Shown in pieces: positions 1 to 12,700 of a stretch of DNA of 64,000 bases. Positions within the stretch are counted from its first letter, which is position 1. Every line of letters starts with the position of its first letter. The position numbers were made by a program, and so were the translations under genes. The notes beneath the pieces were generated by a model. That model was not told the origin of the DNA, ran no database searches, and saw only the letters and a list, made by a program, of their open reading frames with translations. Source of the stretch: Mantamonas sphyraenae (Eukaryota > CRuMs > Mantamonadidae); contig JAPMXV010000042.1 in NCBI GenBank assembly GCA_026936335.1, forward strand, positions 372,001 to 436,000, given 5' to 3'.

Positions 1-3000
1 GAGATCTACAAGTACGAGAAGGAGGTGCGCAACATTGTGCGCCGCGCTGAAAACGAGCTGCGCATCGAGGAGGCGCTGGACAGCATCGAGGCGACGTGGG
101 ATCACATCCTGTTGGAGTTTGAGGAGCAGGAGCCCCTGAACGAGCAGAGCGAGCCGATGCTGATTGCGGTGAAGCTGGAGAGTACGTTTGAGATGCTCGA
201 GTCACACCAAGTGACACTGCAGTCGCTGCAACACGGCAAGTTTAGCATGCACTTTGCAGACGAGGTGCACAAGTGGCAGAAGCGCCTGGCACAGGTGGAG
301 GTCACGCTGACGTTGCTTGTGAGCGTCCAGAAAACCTGGATGAATCTGGTGGGGATCTTCAGCCAGCTGGAGGAGGTTGCAAGCGCTCTTCCGGAGGACA
401 CACAGCAGTTTGCAAAGTCGGACGCCGAGTTGCACCAGCTGCTCCACGACATGTCCCTGAACCGCAATGTGGCGGCGGCGTGTTCGCGTCCGGGACTGGA
501 CGAGACGCTCAGGCGGTTGCAGCAGCAGCTGGAAAAGTGCAAGTCGAGCATGCTGGAGTTCCTGGAGAAAAAGCGAAGCATGTTCCCGCGCTTCTACTTC
601 ATCTCGGCTCAGGATCTGCTGACGGTGCTGTCTCGCGGTCACCAGCCGCAGCTGGTGAGCAAGATGATCAGCATGTTGTTTCCGCACGTGGCGAGGCTTC
701 ACTTCCAGGCAGATTCCGGGTACGCGAAGAAGCGTGCCATTGGCCTGTACGGACGCGATGGCGAGTACATGGAGTTCCACAAACCATTCGACTGCAGCGG
801 GCCCAGCGAGCGTTGGCTGGCCAATCTGGTGACACACATCCGCAGCGCCCTGCAACTGGCCTTGACGGATGCCATGCTGACGAGCGAGGACCCTGGCTAC
901 GGTTGGGTGACCGAGTACTGCTCGCAGGTGGTGCACCTGACGACCAACATCTGGTTCAGCGCCGACGTAAACGTCGAGTTTGACAAGCTGGAAGAGGGCC
1001 AGGTGAGCTCGCTGCGAGCGCTGTGGAACAAGCAGATGGACAAAATGGACGAGTTGACGGAGTATGCGCACCGTTCGCACCACTCTGAAAGCATGAACGA
1101 GGTCCAGCGCAACAAGGTGAGCGCGCTGATTGTGCAGGAGCTGCATCACCGCGACATCCTGCAGCAGTTGATGGAGGCACGCGAAGAATCTGCAGAGTGC
1201 TTCAACTGGCAGCAACACATCCGGTACATGTGGGAAGAGAACGAGGAGCGGTGCACCATGTTCCTGGCGGAGACAGAGGTGGTGTACGGCTTTGAGTTTA
1301 CGGGCAGCTCGGGCGCCATGATCCCGACGAGCCTGAGTACGCGCAGCTATCTGAGCATGTGCCACTCGATGCAGCTGCACCGTGGAGGCATCCTGACAGG
1401 CCCTGCCGGAGTGGGCAAGACTGAAACGGCGTGGAACCTGTCGCGTGCAGCTGGCAGGCCCATGTTTCTGTTCAACTGCACAGCACAGGTGGACAGCACG
1501 ACGCTTTTCAACCTGTACAAGGGCATGGCCATCAGCGGATGCTGGTCGCTGGTGATGGGCATTGCTGCGCTGGAGCCCGGCGTGCTGTCTGTGACGGCTA
1601 CTCACCTTCAGCGCTTCATGGAAGCCATCCGAGCCAAGAGCAAGGTGGTGGTGGTGGCCGGCGAAAAGATCAAATTGCAGCAGGCGCGCTTGGGTGTGTT
1701 TTTCACGCGCAACACAGACAGCGTGACCAAGACGCACATGCCGGAAAGCATGCGCTCGTTGCTGCGGCCCGTGGCCATGGTGAAGCCGGATACGCACACC
1801 ATCATGCGTATGCTGCTGCACTCACATGGGTTTGAGAATGCCGACGTGCTGGCGGACAGGATGGTCGCGCTGCAAAAGCTGCTGGCGGACAACCTGTCCC
1901 AACAGCAGCACTACAACTGGGGCTTGCGTGTGATGAAGACGGCCGTCGTGCGTGCGGGCACCACGCGACGCGTAAAACAGGACGTGAACGAGGACAGGCT
2001 GCTGCGCGACACGCTGTACACTTTCCTGTCGCCGCAGTTGCTTGAGTCTGACGAGCAGTTGCTGCAGAGCATGCTGAAGGACGTGTTCCCCAAGGCCGGC
2101 CGCTTGAAGCTGGATCTGGACGAGCAGGTGGAGGCCATCGTGGTGGCCAGCGCGAGGAAGCTGGGTTACCAGGCGAGCGAGTCGTTTGTGAGCAAGGTGA
2201 TGGAGCTGAAGCACCTGATGGAGCACAACACGAGCGTGATGCTTGTGGGACCGTCGGGAAGTGGCAAGACGGCAGTGTGGCGCACTCTCGTGGAGGTGCA
2301 ATCAGAGATCGGCCTGCGCGTGCACGTACAGCACTTTTCGCCGCGCGCCATGCCGGCTGAGAACTTTTTCGGCATGGTGGCCACAGAGAGTAGCGACTGG
2401 AACGACGGACTGTTTCCGTTCTACATGCGAGAGGCAAGCAGTACCGCGACGCTGAACCCGTACTGGTTTGTGTGCGACGACGAGATGGATCCAACTTGGA
2501 CGGAACCGATGCACAGTGCCATGGACGGCATGAAGACGCTGATTTTGCCGTGGGGCGAGCGCATCGCCATGACCCCGCGCATGCGTCTGCTCTTTGAGTG
2601 CACGGACCTGTCCAAGGCCGCGCCGGCAAGCGTGGAGCGCGCCGCGGTTCTGCACATGACCCCGGAGGATGTGGGCCACGAGTCGCTTCTGGTGAGCTGG
2701 CTGGAGGCGCAGAATCTGAGCGAAGAGGAGGAAAACCTGCTGAGCGAGTTGATCGAAAAGTACATGGACCCGACGCTGACCGAGGTGGAGAAGATGAACA
2801 ACGCAGTGCGTTGTTCGACGGTGGCGCGCATCGAGAGCTTCTGTGCAATGATGACGGGCCTGTTGAAGGAGTACAAGCCGAAGGTTGGGGATACGCACGC
2901 ATACGAGTGCCTGGTGTCGCTGGCCGTGATCTGGGGTCTGGCTGGCAGCGTAAACCAGACGGCACAGAGGAACCACAGGGCACAATTCAACCAGTGGTGG

Positions 3001-6000
3001 CGCAGCACGTTTGAGGAGGAGGCCAAGGCGGTGTTTCCGGCTCAAGGCCAGGTGTACGACTACACGTACAGCAAGGCAGAGGGAGGCATGGTCCCGTGGG
3101 CCGAGGGTGGCACATTTACGTTTCTGGGCGACGACAACAGCGTGCATCCGACGCTGCTGTCGACGCGCGAGTGTGCACGCATGCGCGTCATTTCGCGCTG
3201 GCTGAGCCACACAGACCGCGCGTTGATGCTGGTTGGCGCTTCGGGATCGGGCAAAACGTCGATCCTGCGCGACCTTGTGGAACAAGTGGCCGACGAAGAG
3301 TCGACCAAGACGGTGACGTTCAACCGCTCGACGAGTTCGACGGATGTTCAGAGCGCCCTCGATTCGATCCTGGAGAAGAAAACAGGTCGCATCTACGGAC
3401 CGCCAGGCACACGCAAGCTGGCAATGGCCCTGGACAACTTTCACCAACCCAGCCCCGATGCGTACGGCGCAAACAGCGTGTGGTCGTTCATCCGTCAGCA
3501 CCTGGACGCAAAGCAAGTGTACGACCCCACACGCTTCACGACAAAGGACATCATCAACGTGCGCTACATCGCGTGCATGGACTTGGAAAACAGCAGCCAC
3601 GATATCCCCGCACGCGTGATGCGCCACTTTACGGTGCTGTATGTGCCTGTGCCAGACACGGACGCACTGCGCCAAATCTTTGCCTCGGTGATGGCCAACC
3701 AGATGAACCACTTTTCGGCAACCGTGAAGGAATACGTCGACACGGTTGTTGCGGCGACGGTGGAGGTGCAGCAGAACATGTCTGCGTCGTTTGCGCCAAC
3801 GATGGAAAAGTTCCACTATGTGTTCAACATGCGACACATCGCGGCTGTGGTGCACGGCATGTCGCTTGCAGACCCGGACAGCATACGCTCGCCACGTGCG
3901 CTGCTGCGCATGTGGCTGCACGAGTGCCACCGCGTGTTTGGCGACCGCGTGAGCAGCCGCGCAGACAAGCTGCACTTTGACGGCATGCTGAAAGAGGTGA
4001 CCACCAAGTACTTTGAGGATCTGGACCAAGCAGCGCTGCACCGCGAGCCGCTGTTGATGTCTCCCTTGTTTGCGGAAGAGGACGAAAAGGGCGGATCGCG
4101 ACTCGTGCGCGAGGTGCCCAGCTTTGAGAAGCTGAAGAACAAGGTGGCCAAAGCGCTGGAAAGCCACAACCAGAAGCAGCCGATGATTGACATCACGCTG
4201 CACGAACAGGCCATTGAACACGTGTGTCGCGTCGTGCGTGTGCTGAACATGCGCGGAGGCCACATGCTGCTTGTGGGCAACGATTCGTTCGACATGCAGT
4301 CGTACGCACGGCTGGCGGCGCACCTGAGTGCGTACGAGGTGCGACAGCTGCAAGTGCATGCAGGCTACGGCTTTGCGCAGTTCCGCAACGACATGCTGAA
4401 GATGATGCGAGCCGCAGGCGAGGAGAGCAAAAAGATCATGTTCCTGGTGTCCGACTACCAAGTGACGGAGGATCGCTTCATGGAGAACATCAGTGACCTT
4501 GTGTGCAGCGGCTTCATCCCGGGCCTGCTGTCCCAGGAGGAGGAGGAGAACATTGTGGCCAGCATGCGGCAGGAGGTGAAGGAGTTGGGCCAGCTGGACA
4601 CTCGCGAAAACTGCTGGAATCTGTTTGTGCACAAGGTGCGAAGGAACATTTCGGTGATCATGACCATGAGCCCTGAAGAGAACGAATTCCGCCGCTGGTT
4701 TGCCATGTTCCCGTCGGTGTTTGCCAAGATGACGAGCGATTGGTACCCACGCTGGAACCACGAGTCGCTGGTGCGCATCAGCAAGGAGCTGCTGGAGAGC
4801 GCCAACCTGGGTTCAGAGGAGTTCACCGAGAACGTCATTCACCACTTTGCGCACTCGCACCGCTGTGCCGGCGACCTGGACCATGAGTACAACAAGAGGC
4901 GCGAGCTGACCAAGCACTCGTCCATCCAGCTGTTGTACAAGCATCTGTCCGTGTTCAAGTCGCTGCTCGCCGAGAAGCGCGGCGACATGGAGCGCAAGCG
5001 ACAGATGATCAAGGATGCGGTGGAGCAACTGCAGGCAGCAAACCAGGAGGTGCAGGAGCTGGAAACCGCGTACCAGCACCAGATGGACCTGGTGAAGGAA
5101 AAGACGGTGGGTGCACAACAGCTTCGCCTGCAACTCGGCCACGACACGTCGATTGCAGACGCACAGGCAACTTGCACCGTCAGGAAAAGTCGAGGTACGA
5201 GACTCTGAAGAACGAGGTGTCCGACCTGCGCGCCATTGTGGACAAGGAGCTGGAGCGTGCGGCGCCGTACATCAAGGGCATTGAGGAGGCGTTGAACCAC
5301 CTGGACAAGACGTCGCTCTTGGATCTGAAGGCGCTACCCAAGGCATCGCAGGAGGTGGCCGACACGATGGCATGTGTGGTGGTGCTGCTTGGACTGGCCA
5401 AGCCGAGCAGCGATCTGGGGTGGAACATGACCAAGAAGCACCTCGGGGTGTCTGAGAAGATCCTGTCGAACCTGCAGTCGTTCGAGGTGTCGCAGGTGAC
5501 GGAGGAGACGGCAGCGTTTGCCTCGATGTACATCGGCGAAACCGAGTTCACGGGTGCATACATCCGACAGAACAGCCAAACCAAGAGCGCGGCGGCGGGC
5601 TTCCTGTGCGACTGGGTGCGAAACATGATCATGTACTACGAGATCTACGACGACGTGCGCCCGCACATGGAGAAGCTGGAGAGCAGCAAGCGGGCCATGC
5701 AGCAGGTGGAGGAGAGCATCTCGAACATGGAAGGGAAGGTCGCACACCTGGACACGCGCCGGGGAGAGCTCAGCTCGCAGTTTGAGCAAGCGACGTCGGA
5801 GAAGAATACGCTGGAGAAACAGGCGGACATGACGATGAAGAAGCTGCGCGTAGCAGAGCGGGTGCTGAACGTGTTTGCGCCGAAGCAAAAGGCATGGGAG
5901 GAGGAGGTGCAGGAGCTGGAAGCGCAGGAACACACTCTGATTGGGGACGTGCTCTTGAGCTCTGCGTTCTTGTGCTACAGCGGCGCATACCCGCAGGATC

Positions 6001-8108
6001 TGCGCACACGGCTGATGAGCAGCTGGGTGTCGGATCTGATTCATCGCGGCATCCCTCTGACGCGTGGGTTCGACCCGCTGCAGATGCTGACGACGCAGGT
6101 GCAACTGTCAGAGTGGCGCATGCAGGTGATTGGCACGGACCGCTCGCTGACGGAGAATGCGACCATTGCGGTTGGCAACAAGGGCCACATTTTGGTGGTG
6201 GACCCGCACCTGGTGGCGAACCATTGGATCAAGCAACAGGAGGAGGGCAACGGCCTGGTAACGGTGTCCTACGGCGACCCGTACTACCTGGGCGCGCTGC
6301 GAGACTGCATCCAGAACGGATACCCTCTGCTTGTGGAGAACGTGGCGGACGTGCCGGATCCATATCTTGAGACCATCCTGATGGGCAAGTGGTTCCGAAA
6401 GGTGCGCTCGAGGTACTACAACATCGGAGACCGTGAGGTGGAGGTGGATCCGGGCTTCCGGCTGTACATGCACTGCCGCAGCCCCGAGGCGAATCTGTCG
6501 CCGCTGTACTGGTCGCAGGCCACAGTGATCCTGTTTAGCGTGACCGAGAACGGCTTGGAGCAGCAGCTGATGGAACAAGTGCTGAAGAGGTACCACCCGG
6601 ACATTGCGCACGAAAAGGACCGTTTGCAGCAGAACGTGTTGACCTCGCAGTCGCGCAGGCTGGACGTGGAAGTACAACTGATCCAGGAGTTTGGCGAGCT
6701 GCAAAAGTTTTGGAAGAGCGGTGCGTCTCCGGATGGCAGCGGCGACCGGTCGGCGGTTGGGATGGAGAGTGTGCTGGGCGGCGAGGACGACAACGAGGGC
6801 TCTTCGAGCAGCAGCGGCGGCGCAGCCAGCAGCAGCAGTAGCAGTAGCAGCAGCAGCAGTAGCAGCAGCGGAGCCGGTGGAAGCAACGGCGGAGGCGGCC
6901 ACGATGAAAGCGGTGGCGAGGGCCACGATGGTCAGAGTGGAGTGGGCACGAGCATGCTGGACGCGTCTCACCACTCGTTGTCTCTGATGGAGCAGGAAAA
7001 GTCGCACGAGGAGGTGCTGGTGCAGCTGAACAAGGTGGAGGCGTTGGCTCGCGAACAGATGCAAGAATCTGTGGGCAAAGGAGCGAGCGAGCAGGTTGCA
7101 CAAAAGGTGGAGCTGTACACGCCTCTGGCACGCAGGTCTGCGCTGTTGTTCTTTTTGATGAAGGACTTGCACAGGCTGAACCCACTGGCGCAGTTTTCGC
7201 TGCTGGAGTTCCAGTCCATCTTCCACGGTGTGCTTGCGCAGGGTGAGAACAGCGAGGAGCAGGGCGAACAGCTCGTGGCGATGCTGGAGGAGGCCGTGAC
7301 GTTTGCAGTGTACTGCCACGTCATCCAGGGCACGTTTGACGAGGCCAAGGTGGTGGTTGCAACGATGCTGTGCTTCCGTCTGATGCTTCAGAAGGGCCAA
7401 GTGGACAAGGCCCAGCTGCAGTTTCTGGTGGGCAGCGAGCAGGTGTACGACCTGATGAACCCGTTTGCGGACTGGATTGCAGACAGCAACTGGTACTCGC
7501 TGCAGGCACTGGCAGAACTGCCGCAGTTTGACAAGCTGCTGGAGGACATGGAGTCGAGCAGCAAGCGCTGGCGCGAGTGGAGCGAGTTGGAGGAACCGGA
7601 GTTGGAGATCCTTCCGGGCAGCTGGGCGGACATCAACACGTTCCAGCGACTGCTGATCATCAAGTGCCTGCGTCCAGACCGTGTGACGGAGGCTGTGGGG
7701 CGCATGATCATCGAGGAACTTGGTTCCAAGTACATGGAGTCGCTGTCGTTTGAGCTTGGCCGTCCGGATCCACGCGTGCCGACGCTTTTCCTTGTGCGCG
7801 AAGGCGTAGACGCAAGGCAGCTGCTGGCAAAGCATGAAATCACGCAGGAGAACTTCAAGGTGATTGGCATGGCAGAGCCTGTGTACGAGCACACGCTGCG
7901 CACAATCGAAAAGATGGCCATGGAGGGAGGCACGCTGATGCTGGAGAACCTGCACCTGTGCAGCGATGAGTTCCTGGCCCACTTGGACAGCAAGCTGGAA
8001 GCAGTGTATGTCAACATGGAGGCCACAATGAGCGGAAGCGGAAAAGGACGTGGCCGCGGTGGGGCAGCTGGAAGCAGTGGTAGCGAGGGAGAGAAGGGCA
8101 AAGACGAG

Positions 8109-8141
<33 letters not shown>

Positions 8142-9754
8142 GTGGGGAACCCATGTCTGCTGCGGCACGTCGCGAGGCTTACTTGTCGACGGGCGGTCGC
8201 CAGGACTCGTCACTGGTGCTCACGTCCAAACCGCTGAGCAAGGAGTTTCATCTGCTGCTTACGTCCGAGGTGACAGACCGCATCCCGCTGCGCATCCTGC
8301 ACCGCAGCAGCAAGATCACAGGCGAGCCACCGCAGGGTTTGCTGGAGCGACTCAAGTACACGTTCCGAACGGTGGGCGCCAAGGTGTGGGAGTCGAACAC
8401 CGACACGCCGCTGGAGTTCAAGTCGATTCTGTTTGCACTGTGCTTCTTCCACTGCGTGGTGTCGGAGCGCGCTCGGTTTGGCCCTCTCGGGTGGAGCAAG
8501 CCGTACCGCTGGAGCAACACCGACCTGATGGACGCCGTGGCAATCCTGCAGAAGAGCATGGACTTGACGTCGTACCGCATTCCGTGGGAAGAGCTGCAGT
8601 TTCTGTTTTCAGAGTATGTGTATGGTGGACAGATGGAGTACGAATGGGATCAGCGCGTGTGCGTGACATACCTGCGCCGATTCTTCCGCGAGGAACTGTT
8701 CAACGGCATGGAGCTGTTCCCCGGCTTCCCAGCGCCGCCGAACCTGACGTTTGAAGAGTACGCCGAGTATGTGGAGGACCACCTGGATTTCGAGGCGGAT
8801 TCGCTTGCGCTGGGCCTGACGAGCAGCTCGGAGATGCACTACCGTGCCAAGGAGGCAAGTGTGCTGTTTGAGCAAATCAAGACCCTGCAGCCGGAGCTGC
8901 GCTGGGAGGACAACGGGCCGTCGCGCAGCGAAAAGGTGAAGCTGATTCTGGACGAAATCCTGGAGAAGCTGCCGTTTTCGTTCCGCCTTGAGAAGCTGAA
9001 GAGCAGGGTGGGTGCGGGCAACCCTGTGGCCAACGTGCTGATCAGCGAGTGTGCGCAGATGAACGAGCTGCTGGAAACCATCGAAAGCAGCCTGAAGGAG
9101 TTGGACCTGAGCCTGAAGGGAGACATTGTAAGCACCAAAGCGCGAGAGGAGATGAGTATGTCTCTGTTTGTGGACGAGGTACCTGCGGCGTGGTTGCGCA
9201 AGAGCTACAAGACGAAGCGTCAGCTGGGCAGCTGGATCGCAAACCTTCTGCAGCGGTACCGCCAGCTGGCCAGCTGGGCAGACACGCTGAGCCTTCCTGC
9301 AAGCGTGTGGGTGGGCGGCTTGTTCAACCCGCAGTCACTGTTCAACGCGCTCAAGGTGACGGCAGCGCGCAGGAACGGATGGGACGTCAGTCAGGTGCGC
9401 ATGAGCTTCGAGGTGACCAAGATGACGCCTGCAGACGTGGAGATGGCGCCTCAGGTGGGCTGCTACTTCCATGGGTTGTTCTTGGAGGGTGCACGATGGG
9501 ATACGACGTCCAACGTGTTGATTGAGGCGCAGGTGCGCGATTGGCACGCGCCGCTGCCTGTGATCCATGCACGCCCCACTGTGACGCCCCTCAAGGACAA
9601 CGAAATGTTCTTTGAGTGTCCTGTGTTTGCTACGGTGGACCGCGCCGACACGTATGCGTTTAGTGTGCCCATTCCATGCAAAGGGGAAGACGAACTGCTC
9701 AAGTGGATCACGCGCAGCGCAGGCATGATCATGGATGTGAGCAGGAGTTGGTGA
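1..9754 (+). CDS. Dynein heavy chain, axonemal-type, 5' partial, degenerate AAA1
   Basis: Motor heavy chain that would move on microtubules in the flagellum. The window opens inside the linker; about 3250 residues remain. Order seen: linker; AAA1 P-loop GPAGVGKTET (1399-1428); AAA2 P-loop GPSGSGKT (about 2248); AAA3 P-loop GASGSGKTS (about 3235) with an LDNFHQP Walker-B-like motif; AAA4 with a degraded P-loop GNDSFDMQS (about 4276); stalk coiled coil and microtubule-binding region (about 4980-5800); AAA5; Ser-rich insert (6800-6900); AAA6; C-terminal domain with FLEGARWD. Oddity: in AAA1 the position of the usual CFDEFNR Walker B (1546-1566) reads SLVMGIA, so the catalytic acidic pair is missing. 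The frame breaks twice, near 5168 (stalk) and near 8109 (Gly-Ser tract); one restored base at each (A-run, G-run) rejoins the protein. Class is uncertain; a DNHD1-like divergent chain is possible. Confidence 0.9.
8111..8140 (+). repeat. (AGC)10 repeat in dynein AAA6 insert
   Basis: Perfect ten-unit triplet run next to the second dynein frame break. Read as AGC in the restored frame it gives Ser, like the earlier Ser tract at 6806-6869. Confidence 0.85.
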
Positions 9755-9798
9755 GGGCGTGTGTTTTGGAATGGAATCGCATGTCGTTGATTGTGTTG

Positions 9799-12700
9799 CT
9801 ACTGGGGGTTTGTGTTTGTTGTGTTATCGGCGAGGTCGAGAAAGAGGTCTTCCAGGCGAGCGTGTCCGTGCTCGCGGGCAATGTCCAGCACGCTTGCGTT
9901 TGTGCCCAGGACACGTTTGTGTGGGTCGGCGCCGCTGTTGAGGAGAAGACGCACAATGTCCATGGCCCCCTTGCTGACGGCAATGTGCAGGGCGTTTTGG
10001 CCTTCTGCGTTGACAAGATCCAGGCGTGGGTGGCCGTCGAGAAGTGCCTTGACAGTGTCATAATCCCCCCACTGGGCCGCAATGTGGATAGCTGTGCGTC
10101 CCCAGGTGTTTTGGATGTCGAGGTCGCCGTTTGCGTCGACGACTGCGCGAATGATGCGCGGATGTGATTTCCACGCGGCAATGGTCAGAGCCGTGCGACC
10201 GTGACTCGTGGTGGCGTTGACGTTGGCACCCATCTCAATGAGCATCTCCACAACGTGTGCGCCTCCGTGCATGGCGGCGTGGTGCATCAGCGTGGATTCG
10301 TTGTCCGTCATGTCCTGCCAGTCCACGGGCACGTCAAACTGCTCCATGAGCCAGCGTAGCACATGGGCGCGGTCATGCTCTGCAGCTGCCACCAGCAGGT
10401 CGTGTGAAAACGTGGCACCCAAGGAGACAAGCAGCTGGACGGCGTCGATGTGGCCCGCGCACACGGCAAGATGCAACGGCGTGTTGCGACGTCCCGTAGA
10501 GTCTTCGCAGGCGTCCACATCCACATCGCGGCCGTGCTCTATCACAAACTCGATCAGATCACAGTTGCCCGAGCGAGCGGCGGCATGGATCGCCTGGTCG
10601 GGGAGTACGAGACCGACATCGTGGACCAAGAAGCGCACAACCTCCAAATGCCCTCTCTTGCACTGAGACAGCAGTATGCCGTCCTCTTCCAGCTCCTCCT
10701 TTCCGTCACCGGTCAGCCGAGCCAGGAGGGCGCGCAAAACACACACGTAGCCGCAGCCGCGCATCACACTCAAGTTGACCATTGGTGCGGCAGAAACGCC
10801 GTAGAAAGCTTTGATGTAGGCCAACAGCCGTTGTGCCTCCTCTTCGGTGTCCATAATGAGGTAGTGCCAGCCACCGGTGGCTGATTCAAGGGCAGCAAGG
10901 GCAAAGCCGGGCAAGGCCTCGGATGCATCATCGGCGGGAAGGTGCTTCTCCTGAGTGAGCACACCCTGAGCATCCTCATGGTAGACGAGTACGGTGCAGC
11001 GCAGGGTGTTTGCAATCTGCTTGGCGGTGTGGCGTCCTGCGCGTTCGACCATGCGAGCTGGCAGACCCGCTCCCGTCATGACAGCTTCGCCCAGCGTGTC
11101 AAAGATGCGACTGCTGATGCGCAGGCCTTGCATGCCCTCCTCCAATTGTGTGTGTCGCACGCGTGTGGGCCACAAGGGCCCGGCCCAACCGTGGGCCAGC
11201 TTCGACAACGCTTCATCGTCGCCCACAGCGGAAAACAGACGCTGTGCGATGCTTCGTTGCTCTTCAGCGCCAACCATGTCGCCACGTCGCTCAAACACAC
11301 CCATCATTCCTGCGTGGCATGCGGCCTGTTCGTTCGCCGCGGCGCCAATGCGTTGCAGCTTGGCCAGAGCATCCTCAAACTCAGCCACGCTGTCTCTCAA
11401 GTCACCCTGGCGCATCAACACGCGTGCCCATGCCATTTCGACCTCGTGGCTGACTTCTCCGCTTGCTGCAAAGCGTTCCTTGGCCAACTCGCACACACGA
11501 TCGGCCTGTCCGCCCTTGCCACGCTCCGCCTCGCCCGCAAGCACCATGCCCATGGCCACATCTACGTTGCTCATGTGCTTCACACGCGAGCGAAGTGCCC
11601 CAATGTCCGCGTCGACGACCACAAAGCTGTCCGGCGCACGTCGCAGTTGCGTCAGGCTTGACCAATCCAGATGGATCGCACGCATCTGCTGCAGACGCGC
11701 AATTACTTCCCCCACACGCACATGCGACCACAACGGCCACTCGGCGGCCACCTCGTTCTCAGCCAGAGCATGTCGACCAAACTTGACCACCAACCGTCGC
11801 TTGAGCTCGTTCTGCGTCGTCCCACGCGCCTTGAGCATGTTGTTGAGCATTCGAACAACCACAGCTCGCAGTGGCTCCTCTTTCGGGGTCTGAGACTCCT
11901 GCATGGCTTCGCGCAATTCGCTGCGCACCCAGTTCTTGGCCACACGCGCAACCATCTCCTCAAGCAGCAGTTGGCGAGCAGACTCGTTCTTGACACAAGC
12001 ACGCACACGTCCCAGTTGCCTCATGTTGATGCCGTTCTTGTGCAGGGCGCGCGTCAGCTCCTGACCTCCAAGCATGACTCCCTTGTCAGCCTCTTGATCC
12101 AGCCATTGCGAAAATCGTGGCACAACCTCATGCAAGAGGCTCTTTGTAGCCAACATGACGTCTGCGTCCGGTGTTCGATCGTCTTGAAACCGACTGAACG
12201 CGTCGCTGGACAACGGCGTGTCGAACGACCGCACAAACTCGGGTCGCAGCATCTGATGCCAAAGCCAGCTGTCGGGCGAATGTTTTTCCCTCGCCTGCGG
12301 CGGCATCAGCCGTGCAAAGTCAAGCAGATAGAAGCGGCCGTCCGTTCCGCGATGTCCTTCGATGTCAGCTGGTCCCACAACCTCCACGCCACTGCTCGTG
12401 TGTCGGGCCAGGTTCAACCGGTTGCCCAGCTCGCCCATCATCGCGTTGAACTCCTCGTCGTCTGCGTGTTCCACGTGATCCTCCTTGCCGGCTTCGTCTG
12501 TGCCGTAAATGAGCGACCCCTCCTCCAGGGGCAGCACACTCACCGCCACAAGCCGGTAGCCTTTGTAGTCGACCAGTGCCATCAGCGGCACGTGGATTCC
12601 CTCGACACCCGCCCCATGCACACTCACCAGGCTCTTCAGTTCGTGGCCTGCAGCTTTCATCGCGTTCTCGTCGCCCATGTACATGCCGCTGTCGTCAACG

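Noticed and set aside
5111-5166. A 56-nt intron that would mend the first dynein frame break
   Set aside because: Removing it would delete about 19 residues from the stalk coiled coil, which otherwise has the expected length; the donor GTGCAC is poor. One missing A explains the break better.
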